A stretch of DNA of 64,000 nucleotides from Bacteroidales bacterium (lineage in GTDB: Bacteria; Bacteroidota; Bacteroidia; Bacteroidales; Muribaculaceae). The notes beneath the pieces are model-generated. The model searched no databases. It was not told the origin of the DNA and worked only from the letters and a program-made list of their open reading frames with translations. The stretch covers positions 83,536 through 147,535 of the forward strand of contig SUXH01000005.1 in NCBI GenBank assembly GCA_015061055.1, given 5' to 3'. Each line of letters begins with the position of its first letter. Position 1 is the first letter of the stretch. Made by a program: the position numbers and the translations under genes. This document shows positions 54,145 through 63,668 of the stretch, one piece after another.

Positions 54145-54197
54145 GGCATCCGGTTACCACAGATGACGCTATGCGGGCGCAACACCTCCCGAATGCC
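54145..54197. repeat. Imperfect inverted repeat in the aspC upstream region
   Basis: GGCAT-C-CGG (54145-54153) pairs with CCG-A-ATGCC (54189-54197). It is followed by small palindromes CGCTTTCAGCG (near 54220) and AAAACGCA/TGCGTTTT (54252-54259 and 54263-54270), the latter touching the aspC -33 box. Confidence 0.4.
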
Positions 54198-54268
54198 GTA
54201 AATCTTAGGATGTTATCGCTTTCAGCGTGTTTTTGTATATGTGTCGCAGGGAAAACGCAGTGTGCGTT

Positions 54269-54299
54269 TTTGTAGTATGAACAATATTTTTTATCTTTG
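54269..54299 (+). promoter_or_regulatory. Promoter of aspC
   Basis: TTTG (54269-54272), 19 bases, TATCTTTG (54292-54299), a full match to the Bacteroidetes pattern, 35 bases before the ATG. The -33 box overlaps the right arm of an 8-bp palindrome, a possible operator. Confidence 0.65.
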
Positions 54300-54333
54300 T
54301 GTGATATTAATGTTTAATAGGTAAAACAAGGTT

Positions 54334-55527
54334 ATGGATAGTGTTTCACTAAGAATTCAGGCGTTATCGCCTTCACAAACATTGGCTATGTCGCAAAAGA
54401 GTGCAGAATTGCGTAGCCAGGGTATCGATGTTATCAATATGTCGGTGGGAGAACCCGATTTTAATACACCGGAACATATAAAGGAAGCAGCAAAGAAGGC
54501 TATCGATGATAATTTCACGTTCTACACCCCTGTGGGAGGTTATTTGTCGCTTCGCAAGGCTATTTGCGACAAGATGAAGAACGAAAACGGCAGAGAATTC
54601 ACCCCCGACCAAATCGTGGTGTCAAATGGAGCCAAGCAGTCGCTTTGTAACTGTATACTTTCGGTTATAAATCCCGGTGATGAGGTGATAATCCCTACTC
54701 CGGCTTGGGTGAGCTATGTGGAAATGGTAAAACTTGCCGAAGGGGTAAATGTGCTTGTCCCTGCGAGTGTGGAACAGGACTTTAAGATTACTCCTGCTCA
54801 ACTTGAGGCCGCTATCACTCCTAAGACTAAGATGCTTCTTCTATGCTCGCCTTCGAATCCTACGGGAAGTGTATACACTCGTGAAGAACTTAAGGCTCTT
54901 GCCGAAGTGTTGGCGAAATATCCTGAAATCATCATCCTTTCCGATGAAATATATGAACATATCAATTATACAGGCGAATTTTGTTCAATAGCGGAGTTCC
55001 CTGAAGTGGCTGATCGTGTGGTAACTATCAACGGCGTGTCGAAAGCATACGCGATGACAGGTTGGCGTATCGGATTCCTTGCCGGTCCGCTATGGATAGC
55101 AAAGGCAAACAACAAACTTCAAGGCCAATATTCATCGAATCCTTCATCAATCGCTCAGAAAGCAGCCGAAGCCGCTTACACAGGCTCTCAAGAATGTATT
55201 GAAGATATGCGTGTGGCATTTGAACGCCGTCGCAATCTTATCGTTGACCTATTGAGCGAGATTCCGGGATTACGCATCAATAATCCTCAAGGAGCATTCT
55301 ATATATTCCCTGAAGTATCATCTTACTTTGGCAAGAAGAATGGAGAAGAAGTAATCAAGGACTCTCACGACTTGTCGATGTACTTGCTTGAAGAAGCTCA
55401 CGTGGCAACAGTGGAAGGTGCTGCGTTCTGCGCTCCCGACTATATTCGCCTAAGCTATGCTACAAGCGATGAAAACATCAAGGAGGCAGTGGCACGCATT
55501 AAGGTTGCTCTTGCTAAGTTGAAATAA
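54334..55527 (+). CDS. aspC: Class I aminotransferase, probably aspartate aminotransferase
   Basis: PLP enzyme that exchanges amino groups between aspartate and 2-oxoglutarate (or a close substrate). Landmarks are INMSVGEPDFNTPEHIKEAA, VVSNGAKQSLCNCI, IIPTPAWVSYVEMVKLAEG, CSPSNPTGSVYTREEL, SDEIYEHINYTGEF and the PLP lysine in GVSKAYAMTGWRIGF (near 236), with the substrate Arg in IRLSYATSDENIKEA. Length 397 fits the subgroup I-gamma enzymes. It opens the block phoH-purC-menG. Confidence 0.92.
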   Translation: MDSVSLRIQALSPSQTLAMSQKSAELRSQGIDVINMSVGEPDFNTPEHIKEAAKKAIDDNFTFYTPVGGYLSLRKAICDKMKNENGREFTPDQIVVSNGAKQSLCNCILSVINPGDEVIIPTPAWVSYVEMVKLAEGVNVLVPASVEQDFKITPAQLEAAITPKTKMLLLCSPSNPTGSVYTREELKALAEVLAKYPEIIILSDEIYEHINYTGEFCSIAEFPEVADRVVTINGVSKAYAMTGWRIGFLAGPLWIAKANNKLQGQYSSNPSSIAQKAAEAAYTGSQECIEDMRVAFERRRNLIVDLLSEIPGLRINNPQGAFYIFPEVSSYFGKKNGEEVIKDSHDLSMYLLEEAHVATVEGAAFCAPDYIRLSYATSDENIKEAVARIKVALAKLK

Positions 55528-55543
55528 TAATATATAATCGTCG

Positions 55544-56548
55544 ATGATAGAGCGCATAATAGTGATAGATAATGTTGACCCTGTGGTTTTTTACGGGGTC
55601 AACAACTCAAATATACAACTGATAAGAAACCTGTTTCCGAAGTTGCGTCTTGCTGCACGTGGCAATGTGATGAAGGTGATAGGCGATGATAGCGAAACGA
55701 GCGTGTTTGAAACTAAAATCAAGCAGCTTGCCGACTATTGCGTCAAGTATAATCAGCTTCCTGAGGACGTGATAATCGATACCATAAAAGGAACACCTCC
55801 CAAGGAATTGAAGATGGACGATGTGATAATTTATGGTGTGAATGGAAAGCCAATATCGGGTCGCACTCCCAATCAACAGAAGTTGGTGAAAATGTTTCAA
55901 AAAAACGACCTCACATTTGCGCTTGGTCCTGCAGGAACCGGGAAAACTTATGTTGCTATCGCTCTTGCTGTGCGTGCACTTAAAAACAAGGAGGTGCGTA
56001 AGATAATTCTTTCGCGTCCGGCAGTGGAAGCCGGCGAGAAACTTGGTTTCTTACCCGGAGATATGAAAGACAAAATCGATCCGTATCTTCAACCTTTATA
56101 TGATGCGCTCGAAGATATGATTCCGGCAAATAAGCTCAAGGAATACATGGAGACGAATGTGATACAGATAGCTCCGCTTGCGTTTATGCGTGGTCGTACA
56201 CTTAATGAGGCAGTGATAGTGCTCGATGAAGCACAAAATACCACTACGCATCAGATAAAGATGTTCCTTACCCGTCTGGGTATGGGAGCAAAGATGATTA
56301 TCACAGGCGATATGACACAAATCGACCTTCCGCACTCGGTTCAGTCGGGGCTTGTGCAAGCTACTAATATCTTGCGTGATGTACCGGGAATAGGCAAGGT
56401 GGAATTTGATAAGAAAGATATTGTGCGCCATCAACTTGTGCAACGTATTGTAGAAGCTTACGAAAAGCACGATGAACATATTCGTGCAATTCGAAAAGCA
56501 AAAAAGGACGTTTCGCAAACGAAAGATAACGAATTAAAAAAAGAATAA
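55544..56548 (+). CDS. phoH: PhoH-like ATPase
   Basis: A P-loop ATPase of 334 residues. The N-terminal small domain (1-105) binds nucleic acid in related YbeZ proteins. The ATPase domain has [20 protein letters not shown] (Walker A near 132), [31 protein letters not shown] (Walker B) and [12 protein letters not shown]. YbeZ works with the RNase YbeY in ribosome quality control (known for the family). It is 16 bases after aspC and 17 before purC. Confidence 0.95.
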   Translation: MIERIIVIDNVDPVVFYGVNNSNIQLIRNLFPKLRLAARGNVMKVIGDDSETSVFETKIKQLADYCVKYNQLPEDVIIDTIKGTPPKELKMDDVIIYGVNGKPISGRTPNQQKLVKMFQKNDLTFALGPAGTGKTYVAIALAVRALKNKEVRKIILSRPAVEAGEKLGFLPGDMKDKIDPYLQPLYDALEDMIPANKLKEYMETNVIQIAPLAFMRGRTLNEAVIVLDEAQNTTTHQIKMFLTRLGMGAKMIITGDMTQIDLPHSVQSGLVQATNILRDVPGIGKVEFDKKDIVRHQLVQRIVEAYEKHDEHIRAIRKAKKDVSQTKDNELKKE

Positions 56549-56565
56549 TAAAACATATAAATGCT

Positions 56566-57513
56566 ATGGCAAAGACTTTAGTAAACACTGAATTCAATTT
56601 CAAAGGGCAAAAGAGCGTGTATCATGGAAAAGTGCGTGATGTGTATGATATCAATGATGATATATTGGTAATGGTGGCAACCGACCGCATCTCGGCTTTT
56701 GATGTGATTCTTCCAAAGGGAATCCCTTTCAAAGGGCAAGTGCTTAATCAGATTGCAGCTTCGTTTCTTGATGCTACAGCCGACATAGTTCCAAACTGGA
56801 AACTTGCAACTCCCGACCCGATGGTAACAGTGGGATTGAAGTGTGAAGGTTTCAAGGTGGAAATGATTATAAGAGGCTATTTGACAGGAAGTGCTTGGCG
56901 CGACTATGCAGCAGGATGTCGTGAGATATGTGGTGTGAAGCTTCCTGATGGAATGAGAGAAAACGAACGTTTCCCTGAACCAATCATCACACCTACTACC
57001 AAGGCTGATGCAGGACACGATGAAAACATCTCTAAGGAAGAAATCATCGCACAAGGTATCGTTTCGGCCGAAGATTATGAAGTGGTAGAGAAATACACTC
57101 GTGCATTGTTTGCTCGTGGTAGTGAAATTGCCGCATCTAAGGGTCTTATCTTGGTTGATACCAAGTATGAATTCGGTAAACGTGATGGTAAAGTTATTCT
57201 TATGGACGAAATCCACACTCCCGACTCTTCTCGCTATTTCTATGCGGCCGACTATAAGAAGCGTTTCGAAGCCGGTGAACCACAAGTACAGTTGTCAAAG
57301 GAATTTGTGCGTCAATGGCTGATCGACAATAATTTTATGGGAAAAGAAGGTCAGCAAGTGCCTGAAATGACCGATGAATATTGCGACTCGGTGTCGGCTC
57401 GTTACATTGAACTTTATGAAAATATTGTGGGTGAAAAGTTTGTTAAAGCCGAAGACGAAGATATTCACTCTCGTATCGAAAAGAACGTGTCGGAATATCT
57501 GAACAACTTGTAA
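56566..57513 (+). CDS. purC: SAICAR synthetase
   Basis: Joins aspartate to CAIR in purine synthesis. Landmarks are [90 protein letters not shown] and [12 protein letters not shown]. At 315 residues it belongs to the longer type found in Bacteroidetes and yeast rather than the 237-residue E. coli type. It is in an operon with phoH and menG. Confidence 0.96.
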   Translation: MAKTLVNTEFNFKGQKSVYHGKVRDVYDINDDILVMVATDRISAFDVILPKGIPFKGQVLNQIAASFLDATADIVPNWKLATPDPMVTVGLKCEGFKVEMIIRGYLTGSAWRDYAAGCREICGVKLPDGMRENERFPEPIITPTTKADAGHDENISKEEIIAQGIVSAEDYEVVEKYTRALFARGSEIAASKGLILVDTKYEFGKRDGKVILMDEIHTPDSSRYFYAADYKKRFEAGEPQVQLSKEFVRQWLIDNNFMGKEGQQVPEMTDEYCDSVSARYIELYENIVGEKFVKAEDEDIHSRIEKNVSEYLNNL

Positions 57514-57553
57514 TCTACACAGTAGAGAGGAAACTAAAAAGTTATACTGAATA

Positions 57554-58297
57554 GTGAATTATAAAGCAGAAGAAATACGTCCTTATAACGACGATGAGAG
57601 TAAAACGGGGCAAGTGCAGCAGATGTTTGATTCTATTGCACCTGCCTATGATTTTATGAATCGTGCAATGACTTTCGGTATCGACCGTTGGTGGCGCAAG
57701 CGTGCAGTGAAGATGGTGGGAGCATATCACCCTATGACGGTGCTTGACGTGGCTACCGGTACGGGTGACTTGGCATTACAGATTTTCGATACGATTCACC
57801 CTCAACACATAATAGGGCTCGATTTGTCGGAAGGAATGCTCGAGATAGGTCGCAAAAAGATAGCTGAACGAGATTTGACCAATCAGATAACACTTGAGCA
57901 GGGCGATTGCTTGAAAATGCGATTTGCCGACGGGACGTTTGATGCAGTTACCGTAGCATACGGAGTGCGTAACTTCGAGCATCTGCAACAAGGATATGCC
58001 GAGATGTATAGGGTACTCGCTCAAGGCGGGGTGCTGTGTGTTGTGGAATTGTCGGTCCCAACTAATCCTGTGATGCGAGTATTATATAATTTGTACACTC
58101 GTACGCTTGTTCCCATGGTGGGACGAATGATTTCGAAGGACCGCCGAGCATATAGCTATTTGCCCGAGAGTATAGCTGCTGTGGCGCAAGGCGAGGAAAT
58201 GCTCGACATAATGCGTAAGGCCGGTTTCGTGAATTGTCGATTTAAACGAATGACCTTCGGCACTTGCACCATATATATGGGAGAGAAGACCGAATAA
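57554..58297 (+). CDS. menG: Demethylmenaquinone methyltransferase
   Basis: SAM-dependent C-methylation, the last step of menaquinone synthesis (UbiE/COQ5 family). Landmarks are [31 protein letters not shown], the SAM loop [32 protein letters not shown], and [22 protein letters not shown] split by normal motif order. The start codon is GTG at 57554. Bacteroidetes use menaquinone, so menG is preferred to ubiE. Confidence 0.94.
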   Translation: MNYKAEEIRPYNDDESKTGQVQQMFDSIAPAYDFMNRAMTFGIDRWWRKRAVKMVGAYHPMTVLDVATGTGDLALQIFDTIHPQHIIGLDLSEGMLEIGRKKIAERDLTNQITLEQGDCLKMRFADGTFDAVTVAYGVRNFEHLQQGYAEMYRVLAQGGVLCVVELSVPTNPVMRVLYNLYTRTLVPMVGRMISKDRRAYSYLPESIAAVAQGEEMLDIMRKAGFVNCRFKRMTFGTCTIYMGEKTE

Positions 58298-58322
58298 CGT
58301 CGATTCGAAAAAACGATTAATT

Positions 58323-58679
58323 ATGAAGGTCTATCATGGAAGTATCGATATTGTAGAGTTCCCTGAGATTTGCAAATCCAATAGGACTTTGGATTATGGT
58401 TGCGGATTTTACGCAACCACTTCATATGAGCAAGCCGAAGCCTGGGTAAAGTGAAAAATGGGTGAGAACAAATCCAATAAAGGATATGTTAATACCTATG
58501 AATTGAATGATGGTAATATAAAACAACTACGTACTTTGCGGTTTGAGCTACCGACAACAGAGTGGGTGGATTTTGTTATGTTAAATCGTACGCAAAAAGA
58601 TTTTGTACACGATTTTGATGTAGTTTATGGTCCGGTTGCTCTGTATGAAGAATTGGAAGAAGAACTAAATGCACAATAG
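58323..58679 (+). pseudogene. DUF3990-like gene with in-frame stop and shortened end
   Basis: From 58323 the frame reads [20 protein letters not shown], then [18 protein letters not shown] and a TGA at 58452-58454, and continues in the same frame as KMGENKSNKGYVNTYELND to 58679. The join is the normal family sequence, so one base change (for example CGA to TGA) explains the stop. The tail VHDFDVVYGPVALYEELEEE also looks shorter than usual. DUF3990 proteins resemble ADP-ribosyltransferases and are often found with a small DUF3791 partner in toxin-like pairs; no partner is visible here. Family name moderately sure. Confidence 0.65.
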
Positions 58680-58712
58680 AAAGAAAAGTTTGTAATTTAA
58701 AACAATAAGATT

Positions 58713-59693
58713 ATGGGAGGAATAAATTGCGTAGGGATTTTGACATCAGGAGGTGATGCACCCGGAATGAATGCTGCGATACGTGCGGTAACCCGAGCTG
58801 CAATCTATGGTGGATTAAAAGTGAAAGGTATCTATCGTGGATATCGTGGACTTATCACCGGAGAAATTGTTGAATTTAAGACGCAGAATGTGTCTAATAT
58901 CATACAAGCCGGTGGCACTATTTTGAAAACTGCACGTTGCAAGGAGTTCACTACTCCCGAAGGTCGTCAGCAGGCTTACGATATGATGAAGAAAGAGGGT
59001 ATCGATGCTCTTGTTGTGATAGGAGGCGATGGCTCGCTTACCGGAGCAAGAGTGTTTGCTACCGAATTCAATATTCCTATTGTGGGACTTCCCGGTACTA
59101 TCGACAATGACCTTTATGGAACCGACCGTACCATAGGTTACGACACCGCATTGAATACTATAATGGAGTGTGTGGACAAGATTCGCGATACTGCTACATC
59201 GCACGAACGCTTGTTCTTTATTGAAGTGATGGGGCGCGATGCCGGTTTCTTGGCTCTTAATGGAGCTATCGCATCGGGAGCCGAAGCTGCAATTATTCCT
59301 GAGATATCAACCGAAGTGGACCAATTGAGCGAACTGATTTCGCAGGGGTTCCGTAAGAGTAAAAACTCATCGATAGTGCTTGTGGCAGAGAGTCCTATTA
59401 CGGGAGGAGCAATGGGAATGGCTGAGCGTGTGAAGAATGAGTATCCGCAATATGATGTGCGTGTGTCTATATTGGGACACTTGCAACGAGGTGGTTCGCC
59501 TACTGCCGCCGACCGCATTCTTGCTTCACGTATGGGAGCAGCTGCCATCGATGCATTGCTTGAGGACCAACGTAATGTGATGATTGGTATACGTAACGAT
59601 GAAATCGTGTATGTGCCATTCTCGAAGGCTATCAAGAACGACAAACCTATCAATCGTGAGCTGCTCAACACATTACGAGTTCTATCGATCTAA
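58713..59693 (+). CDS. pfkA: ATP-dependent 6-phosphofructokinase
   Basis: Phosphorylates fructose 6-phosphate in glycolysis. Landmarks are [20 protein letters not shown] (phosphate loop, Gly11 type), [15 protein letters not shown] (the Gly after GGD favours ATP over pyrophosphate), [20 protein letters not shown] with the catalytic Asp, [17 protein letters not shown] [13 protein letters not shown], and [15 protein letters not shown]. Length 326 is typical of bacterial PfkA. A terminator follows. Confidence 0.97.
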   Translation: MGGINCVGILTSGGDAPGMNAAIRAVTRAAIYGGLKVKGIYRGYRGLITGEIVEFKTQNVSNIIQAGGTILKTARCKEFTTPEGRQQAYDMMKKEGIDALVVIGGDGSLTGARVFATEFNIPIVGLPGTIDNDLYGTDRTIGYDTALNTIMECVDKIRDTATSHERLFFIEVMGRDAGFLALNGAIASGAEAAIIPEISTEVDQLSELISQGFRKSKNSSIVLVAESPITGGAMGMAERVKNEYPQYDVRVSILGHLQRGGSPTAADRILASRMGAAAIDALLEDQRNVMIGIRNDEIVYVPFSKAIKNDKPINRELLNTLRVLSI

Positions 59694-59713
59694 ACGAATA
59701 AAAGATAATACTT

Positions 59714-59748
59714 AATGAGATGCGTACCAATATGCATCTCATTTTTTT
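59714..59748 (+). terminator. Intrinsic terminator after pfkA
   Basis: A perfect 10-bp stem AATGAGATGC/GCATCTCATT (59714-59723 and 59734-59743) followed by a T run. Confidence 0.9.
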
Positions 59749-59883
59749 GTGTGTGAAATGGGAGGAATGTATAAAAAAGGTTGGTTTTTTGCTTTTGTTG
59801 TTATTGTTTCGTAACTTTACAAAAAGAAACACAAAACTTGCTAATTAATTTTGTATAAATAATATAATTATCAGAAAACTGCT

Positions 59884-60087
59884 ATGTTGAAGAAAATAAT
59901 AATCTTTTTAGTGTGTTGTGCAGTAGGATATGTGTGCTGGACTGCTTTTATCGACCAATCGCCAAAGGCAACCGATAGCGATGCTGTGGTTGAAGAGGTT
60001 GCCGACACAACAATTTCGGAAGTGAAGGGCCTCGAAGAACTTCCCGAAGACACTATGTTGCTCGATTCGGTAATGCCTGCCAAGTAG
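59884..60087 (+). CDS. Small exported protein of unknown function
   Basis: A protein of 67 residues with an N-terminal hydrophobic helix (MLKKIIIFLVCCAVGYVCW) and an acidic tail (DSDAVVEEVADTTISEVK, EELPEDTMLLDSVMPAK). It may be membrane-anchored or exported. A -7-like TAACTTTA is at 59812-59819. It lies 8 bases before the TIGR02757-like gene, so the two are probably co-transcribed. Family not recognised. Confidence 0.6.
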   Translation: MLKKIIIFLVCCAVGYVCWTAFIDQSPKATDSDAVVEEVADTTISEVKGLEELPEDTMLLDSVMPAK

Positions 60088-60095
60088 ACCTGTAT

Positions 60096-60893
60096 ATGGC
60101 GTTGAGTGCAACGGAGTTTGAGCAATTAAAGGAGTTTCTCGATCGAGAAGCTGCCCGCATCAATCATCCGGATTTCATATTTAACGATCCGGTGCAGTTT
60201 CCTCGTCGTTTCGACCGATTGCAAGACATTGAGTTGGTATCCTTCTTGTCGGCCTCGATAGCATGGGGTAAGCGCAAGATGATATGTGATAATTGTGAGA
60301 AGATGCTCTCTATAATGGAGAACAGACCTTATGAGTATGTAATGGAAGGCGAATTTGAACAATTGCCCGAAATTAATATTCATCGCACATTTTTTGCTCG
60401 AAACTTTAAGTATATGCTTCGAGGATTCCGAAGCATTTTTCGCCGATATGGCTCGTTGAACGATTTTGCAAGGAGTGTGGGAGCTGGCGAGAGCGAGAGT
60501 GCGTCGTGGTATCTTGTGGAGCAGATGCAACGAGTGTTCAGCGATGCAAATGGAGGTGCCACCGATTCACAGTGTTTACCAACTCAGTTGAAAAACACAG
60601 CTTTGAAACGCGTCAATATGGCTTTGCGTTGGCTTGTGCGAAATGATGGAATCGTCGACCTTGGAGTATGGGATTGCCTAAAGCCTTCCCAACTATATAT
60701 CCCCCTCGATGTGCATGTGGGCGATACGGTGCGTGCGTTGGGTATGATAGAGCGAAAGGCTAATGACCGTCGCACAGTGGAAGAAGTAACCGGAATTTTA
60801 CGCCGTATGTGTGCCGACGATCCTGTGGTGTATGATTTCGCTCTGTTTGGGATAGGTATAGGAGATAAATATTTAGGAATTAAAATCGATTAA
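60096..60893 (+). CDS. TIGR02757 family protein
   Basis: A protein of 265 residues matching the TIGR02757 pattern in full: LKEFLDREAARINHPDFIFN, DPVQFPRRFDRLQDIELV, ASIAWGKRKMICDNCEKML, KNTALKRVNMALRWLVRND, GVWDCLKPSQLYIPLDVHVG and the closing YDFALFGIGIGDK. The family is widespread in Bacteroidetes; its fold is helical and resembles HhH-type DNA glycosylases at the end, but no function is established. It precedes the nicotinamidase-like gene by 14 bases. Confidence 0.88.
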   Translation: MALSATEFEQLKEFLDREAARINHPDFIFNDPVQFPRRFDRLQDIELVSFLSASIAWGKRKMICDNCEKMLSIMENRPYEYVMEGEFEQLPEINIHRTFFARNFKYMLRGFRSIFRRYGSLNDFARSVGAGESESASWYLVEQMQRVFSDANGGATDSQCLPTQLKNTALKRVNMALRWLVRNDGIVDLGVWDCLKPSQLYIPLDVHVGDTVRALGMIERKANDRRTVEEVTGILRRMCADDPVVYDFALFGIGIGDKYLGIKID

Positions 60894-60907
60894 AAGATTA
60901 AAGAGAT

Positions 60908-61477
60908 ATGAACAAACTATTATTGATTATTGATGCTCAATATGATTTTCTTGCGGGAGGTAATCTGCCTGTAGAGGGGGCAAAGGAGAATATGGACAAA
61001 CTTGCTTCATATATATCGGAGTCGGACATTGCACAGGTGGCATTCACTTTGGATTGGCATCCGATAACACATAGTTCGTTTGAGGGAAATGGCGGAATGT
61101 GGCCACTGCATTGCGTGCATTACACTCATGGCGCAAGTATATATCAGCCGGTAGCCGACGCAGTGTTTGCCAAGATACCTGCCGAGAATGTAAAAATATA
61201 TCCTAAGGGAGAACATCCCGATGTGGAGGAATATTCGTTTATTCAGAATGAAGACAACAGAGAGATGTTTGCGGTGAGTGTGGATAAAGAAGAGGGCATC
61301 GACGTGATAGAGGTGTGCGGTATTATGTCTCGCGTGTGCGTGCTCAACACTGTAAAGGACCTTGTGGCTAATGGTTATAAGGATAAACTTGTGGTGAAAC
61401 TTGATTTCATTGGAGCCGATGATGACAATAAAGAATTGATAGAATATTGCAAGGAGAATGGCGTTTCATTTGCTTGA
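60908..61477 (+). CDS. pncA: Nicotinamidase-like isochorismatase-family hydrolase
   Basis: Likely converts nicotinamide to nicotinate for NAD salvage. The fold signature is complete: Asp9 in LLLIIDAQYDFLAGGNLPV, metal ligands in FTLDWHPITHSSF, WPLHCVHYTHGA, a Lys in KIYPKGEHPD, and the nucleophile Cys144 in VCGIMSRVCVLNTVKDLV. Length 189 is close to PncA enzymes, though related amidases share this fold, so the substrate is inferred. Confidence 0.85.
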   Translation: MNKLLLIIDAQYDFLAGGNLPVEGAKENMDKLASYISESDIAQVAFTLDWHPITHSSFEGNGGMWPLHCVHYTHGASIYQPVADAVFAKIPAENVKIYPKGEHPDVEEYSFIQNEDNREMFAVSVDKEEGIDVIEVCGIMSRVCVLNTVKDLVANGYKDKLVVKLDFIGADDDNKELIEYCKENGVSFA

Positions 61478-61513
61478 TATTGAAACTGTGATTAATACCT
61501 TTTGCCACAAGAT

Positions 61514-63160
61514 ATGAAAGGACTTGTAGGAATAATATTGGGTGTCGTGATGCTGTTGGCGGGGTGTGGTCGCTCGGTCGACAGCCGCTTGTCGCTTGCC
61601 GATAGTCTTATCGATGAGCAGGCTGATAGTGCTTATATGATGCTGAAAGGTGTTAATGCCGGTGAGCTGACGCACAATTCCGACCGAGCCTATTATGCAC
61701 TGCTTTACACACAGGCTCAATATAAGAACATGGATAGCATAGCAAGCGACTCGTTGATTAATATCGCAGTCGACTATTATGCCGATAATCACAATCGTGA
61801 ACTCAATACCCGCACCCTTATCTACAAGGGTGCTGTGATGCAAGAACTCGGTAAGGAGCAAGAGGCTATGGAGTGGTATAAGCGAGCCGAAGATAATGCT
61901 TCGCCCGATGATTATATGAATCTCGGTCAAGCTAACTTGAGAATGTCTGTGCTATATGCTCTTAATTATGCCGATAACGATGAAACTTTGGAGAAAGAGC
62001 GCCGAGCATTGCGCTATTTTCGCAAAGCAGGTAGCAAGAGTTACGAACTAATGTGCCTTAGCAGCATAGGAGGAGGATATAGACAGTGCAATATGGATAG
62101 TGCTTATTATTATCTTCATCAGGCAATCACGTTGGCAAAAGAGCTTAAAGATGATAATCGATTATATTTATCAACAGAAATGCTTGCGAGGGCATATAAT
62201 GAAGATTCACTATACACAGAATCGAAAGCATTGTCGTTGGATTATCTTGCCAATAATGGCACCGACCATATCGATGATGATATATACTATGACCTTGCTT
62301 ATTCCTATGCAAAAATAGGAATGGCAGATTCAGCCCAATTCTACTTCGATAAAACATCGGAGCATCCACAGGAAGATTCAAAAATCGTAATGAGAATCTT
62401 TGTGAGTGAGATTATTTCAGTGTTAAAACAGGATATGAATCGAGCTTATTTTTTGATTAAAGAAAAAGAAGATAGAGCATCAAATATATTATCAGATAGA
62501 GAAAACCGGATAGAAAAAGCTGAAAATTTATATGAACAAAATAGCTTAAAGAATGATGTAGGAAAGTTAGAGAAGAAAGTAGCGATACAATATATATTAT
62601 TTGTACTCTTAATTGCAATTATAATTTATGTTGGCTATACTTATAAAGAAGAAAAAAATAGAGTGAATTATTATAAAAAACTTGCAAGTCAACTTAAAGA
62701 TGAAAAACGAAGTATTATATGCGCTGAAAAAAGTGTAGATAATATGCGAATTCAACAATTATCAAAATCATATATAACTATAATTAAAGAATTAAAAGAC
62801 TGCGTAGACAATTATGAACATAATTCAAAATTGTTCAAAACGAAAATTAGAAATATAGATAAAATTATAAAAAATAACAATAATGAATTGGGTGAAGAAT
62901 TAATGTCATTTGTAGACAAACATTACAATGATTTTATAACAAAATTAAAACAAGAATATTCCGTATTATCTTTTGATGACTTGAGAATTGTAGCAATGAT
63001 ATGTTGTAATTTTTCATATATTGATATGAGTATTTGTTTAGGATATGCTCATAAGAATTCTATTTATAAGAGAAAAGAGGCAATAGCAAAGAAAATGGAC
63101 ATATCAATGTCTATAGATGAATTTATATCGAAAAAAATAGACCAAAATAGGGTGGATTAA
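61514..63160 (+). CDS. Membrane-spanning TPR/HTH regulator (lipoprotein-type), second copy
   Basis: A paralogue of the gene at 51582. The ATG at 61514 (MKGLVGIILGVVMLLAGC, Cys18) is preferred to a TTG at 61502. The order is the same: lipobox, periplasmic TPR-type helices (about 25-330: ADSAYMMLKGVNAGEL, RAYYALLYTQAQYKNMDSIA, KEQEAMEWYKRAEDN), coiled coil, membrane helix (about 359-376, YILFVLLIAIIIYVGYTY), second coiled coil and C-terminal HTH (about 485-530, LSFDDLRIVAMICCNFSYID, GYAHKNSIYKRKEAIAKKM). The last 40% of the gene is strikingly AT-rich. The protein may control the protease-related genes immediately downstream (inference). Confidence 0.82.
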   Translation: MKGLVGIILGVVMLLAGCGRSVDSRLSLADSLIDEQADSAYMMLKGVNAGELTHNSDRAYYALLYTQAQYKNMDSIASDSLINIAVDYYADNHNRELNTRTLIYKGAVMQELGKEQEAMEWYKRAEDNASPDDYMNLGQANLRMSVLYALNYADNDETLEKERRALRYFRKAGSKSYELMCLSSIGGGYRQCNMDSAYYYLHQAITLAKELKDDNRLYLSTEMLARAYNEDSLYTESKALSLDYLANNGTDHIDDDIYYDLAYSYAKIGMADSAQFYFDKTSEHPQEDSKIVMRIFVSEIISVLKQDMNRAYFLIKEKEDRASNILSDRENRIEKAENLYEQNSLKNDVGKLEKKVAIQYILFVLLIAIIIYVGYTYKEEKNRVNYYKKLASQLKDEKRSIICAEKSVDNMRIQQLSKSYITIIKELKDCVDNYEHNSKLFKTKIRNIDKIIKNNNNELGEELMSFVDKHYNDFITKLKQEYSVLSFDDLRIVAMICCNFSYIDMSICLGYAHKNSIYKRKEAIAKKMDISMSIDEFISKKIDQNRVD

Positions 63161-63224
63161 AGCTGAAAGTAAGTAAAGTACTTATGCTTAATGTGTTACG
63201 TTGTGTAATTATGAACGCTTGTTT

Positions 63225-63257
63225 TTTGTAAGATAAATAAAAGTAGGGTAATTTTGC
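63225..63257 (+). promoter_or_regulatory. Promoter of the DUF3244-like gene
   Basis: TTTG (63225-63228), 21 bases, TAATTTTG (63250-63257), 22 bases before the ATG. A short inverted repeat TAAGTA-AAG-TACTTA (63170-63184) lies 40 bases further upstream, a possible operator. Confidence 0.5.
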
Positions 63258-63279
63258 AGTAAACAAATTTTACTGTGAA

Positions 63280-63630
63280 ATGAAAAAGAAATTAATTATT
63301 ACATTTATTTTCAGTTGTTTAATCTTTAGCTTTTTACAAGCAAAAGATTTTAAGCAAATTATATTAAAACGAAAAGGTTTACCAATTAATCGTGAACTTG
63401 TGATGGATCCTGAAGCGTGGTATGACACCGAAGAGCATATCATAGATGTGACAATGCATAGTGCAGGTGTGCTAACGGTTTATTACGCTGACGGCGAAAC
63501 TGTGCATAGTGTAAACAACTTGACATTCGACCTTAACAGAGTGTTCTGCGACAAGGAATGTAACCTTATTATTCTCGAAACTGCTGACGGCATCGTTTAC
63601 GAAGGATATCTGCAAGAAGAAATAAAATAA
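63280..63630 (+). CDS. DUF3244-like small exported protein
   Basis: A protein of 116 residues with signal peptide MKKKLIITFIFSCLIFSFLQA. The mature part (about 95 residues) is beta-rich (IIDVTMHSAGVLTVYYADGE, HSVNNLTFDLNRVFCDKECN, LIILETADGIVYEGYL) and fits the small Bacteroidetes family DUF3244. In Bacteroides, C10 proteases are encoded next to small exported inhibitors; the protease-like gene 38 bases downstream makes an inhibitor role possible here (inference only). Confidence 0.65.
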   Translation: MKKKLIITFIFSCLIFSFLQAKDFKQIILKRKGLPINRELVMDPEAWYDTEEHIIDVTMHSAGVLTVYYADGETVHSVNNLTFDLNRVFCDKECNLIILETADGIVYEGYLQEEIK

Positions 63631-63668
63631 AAACTAATGTAATTAACTAACAACTAAAAATCGAAACA

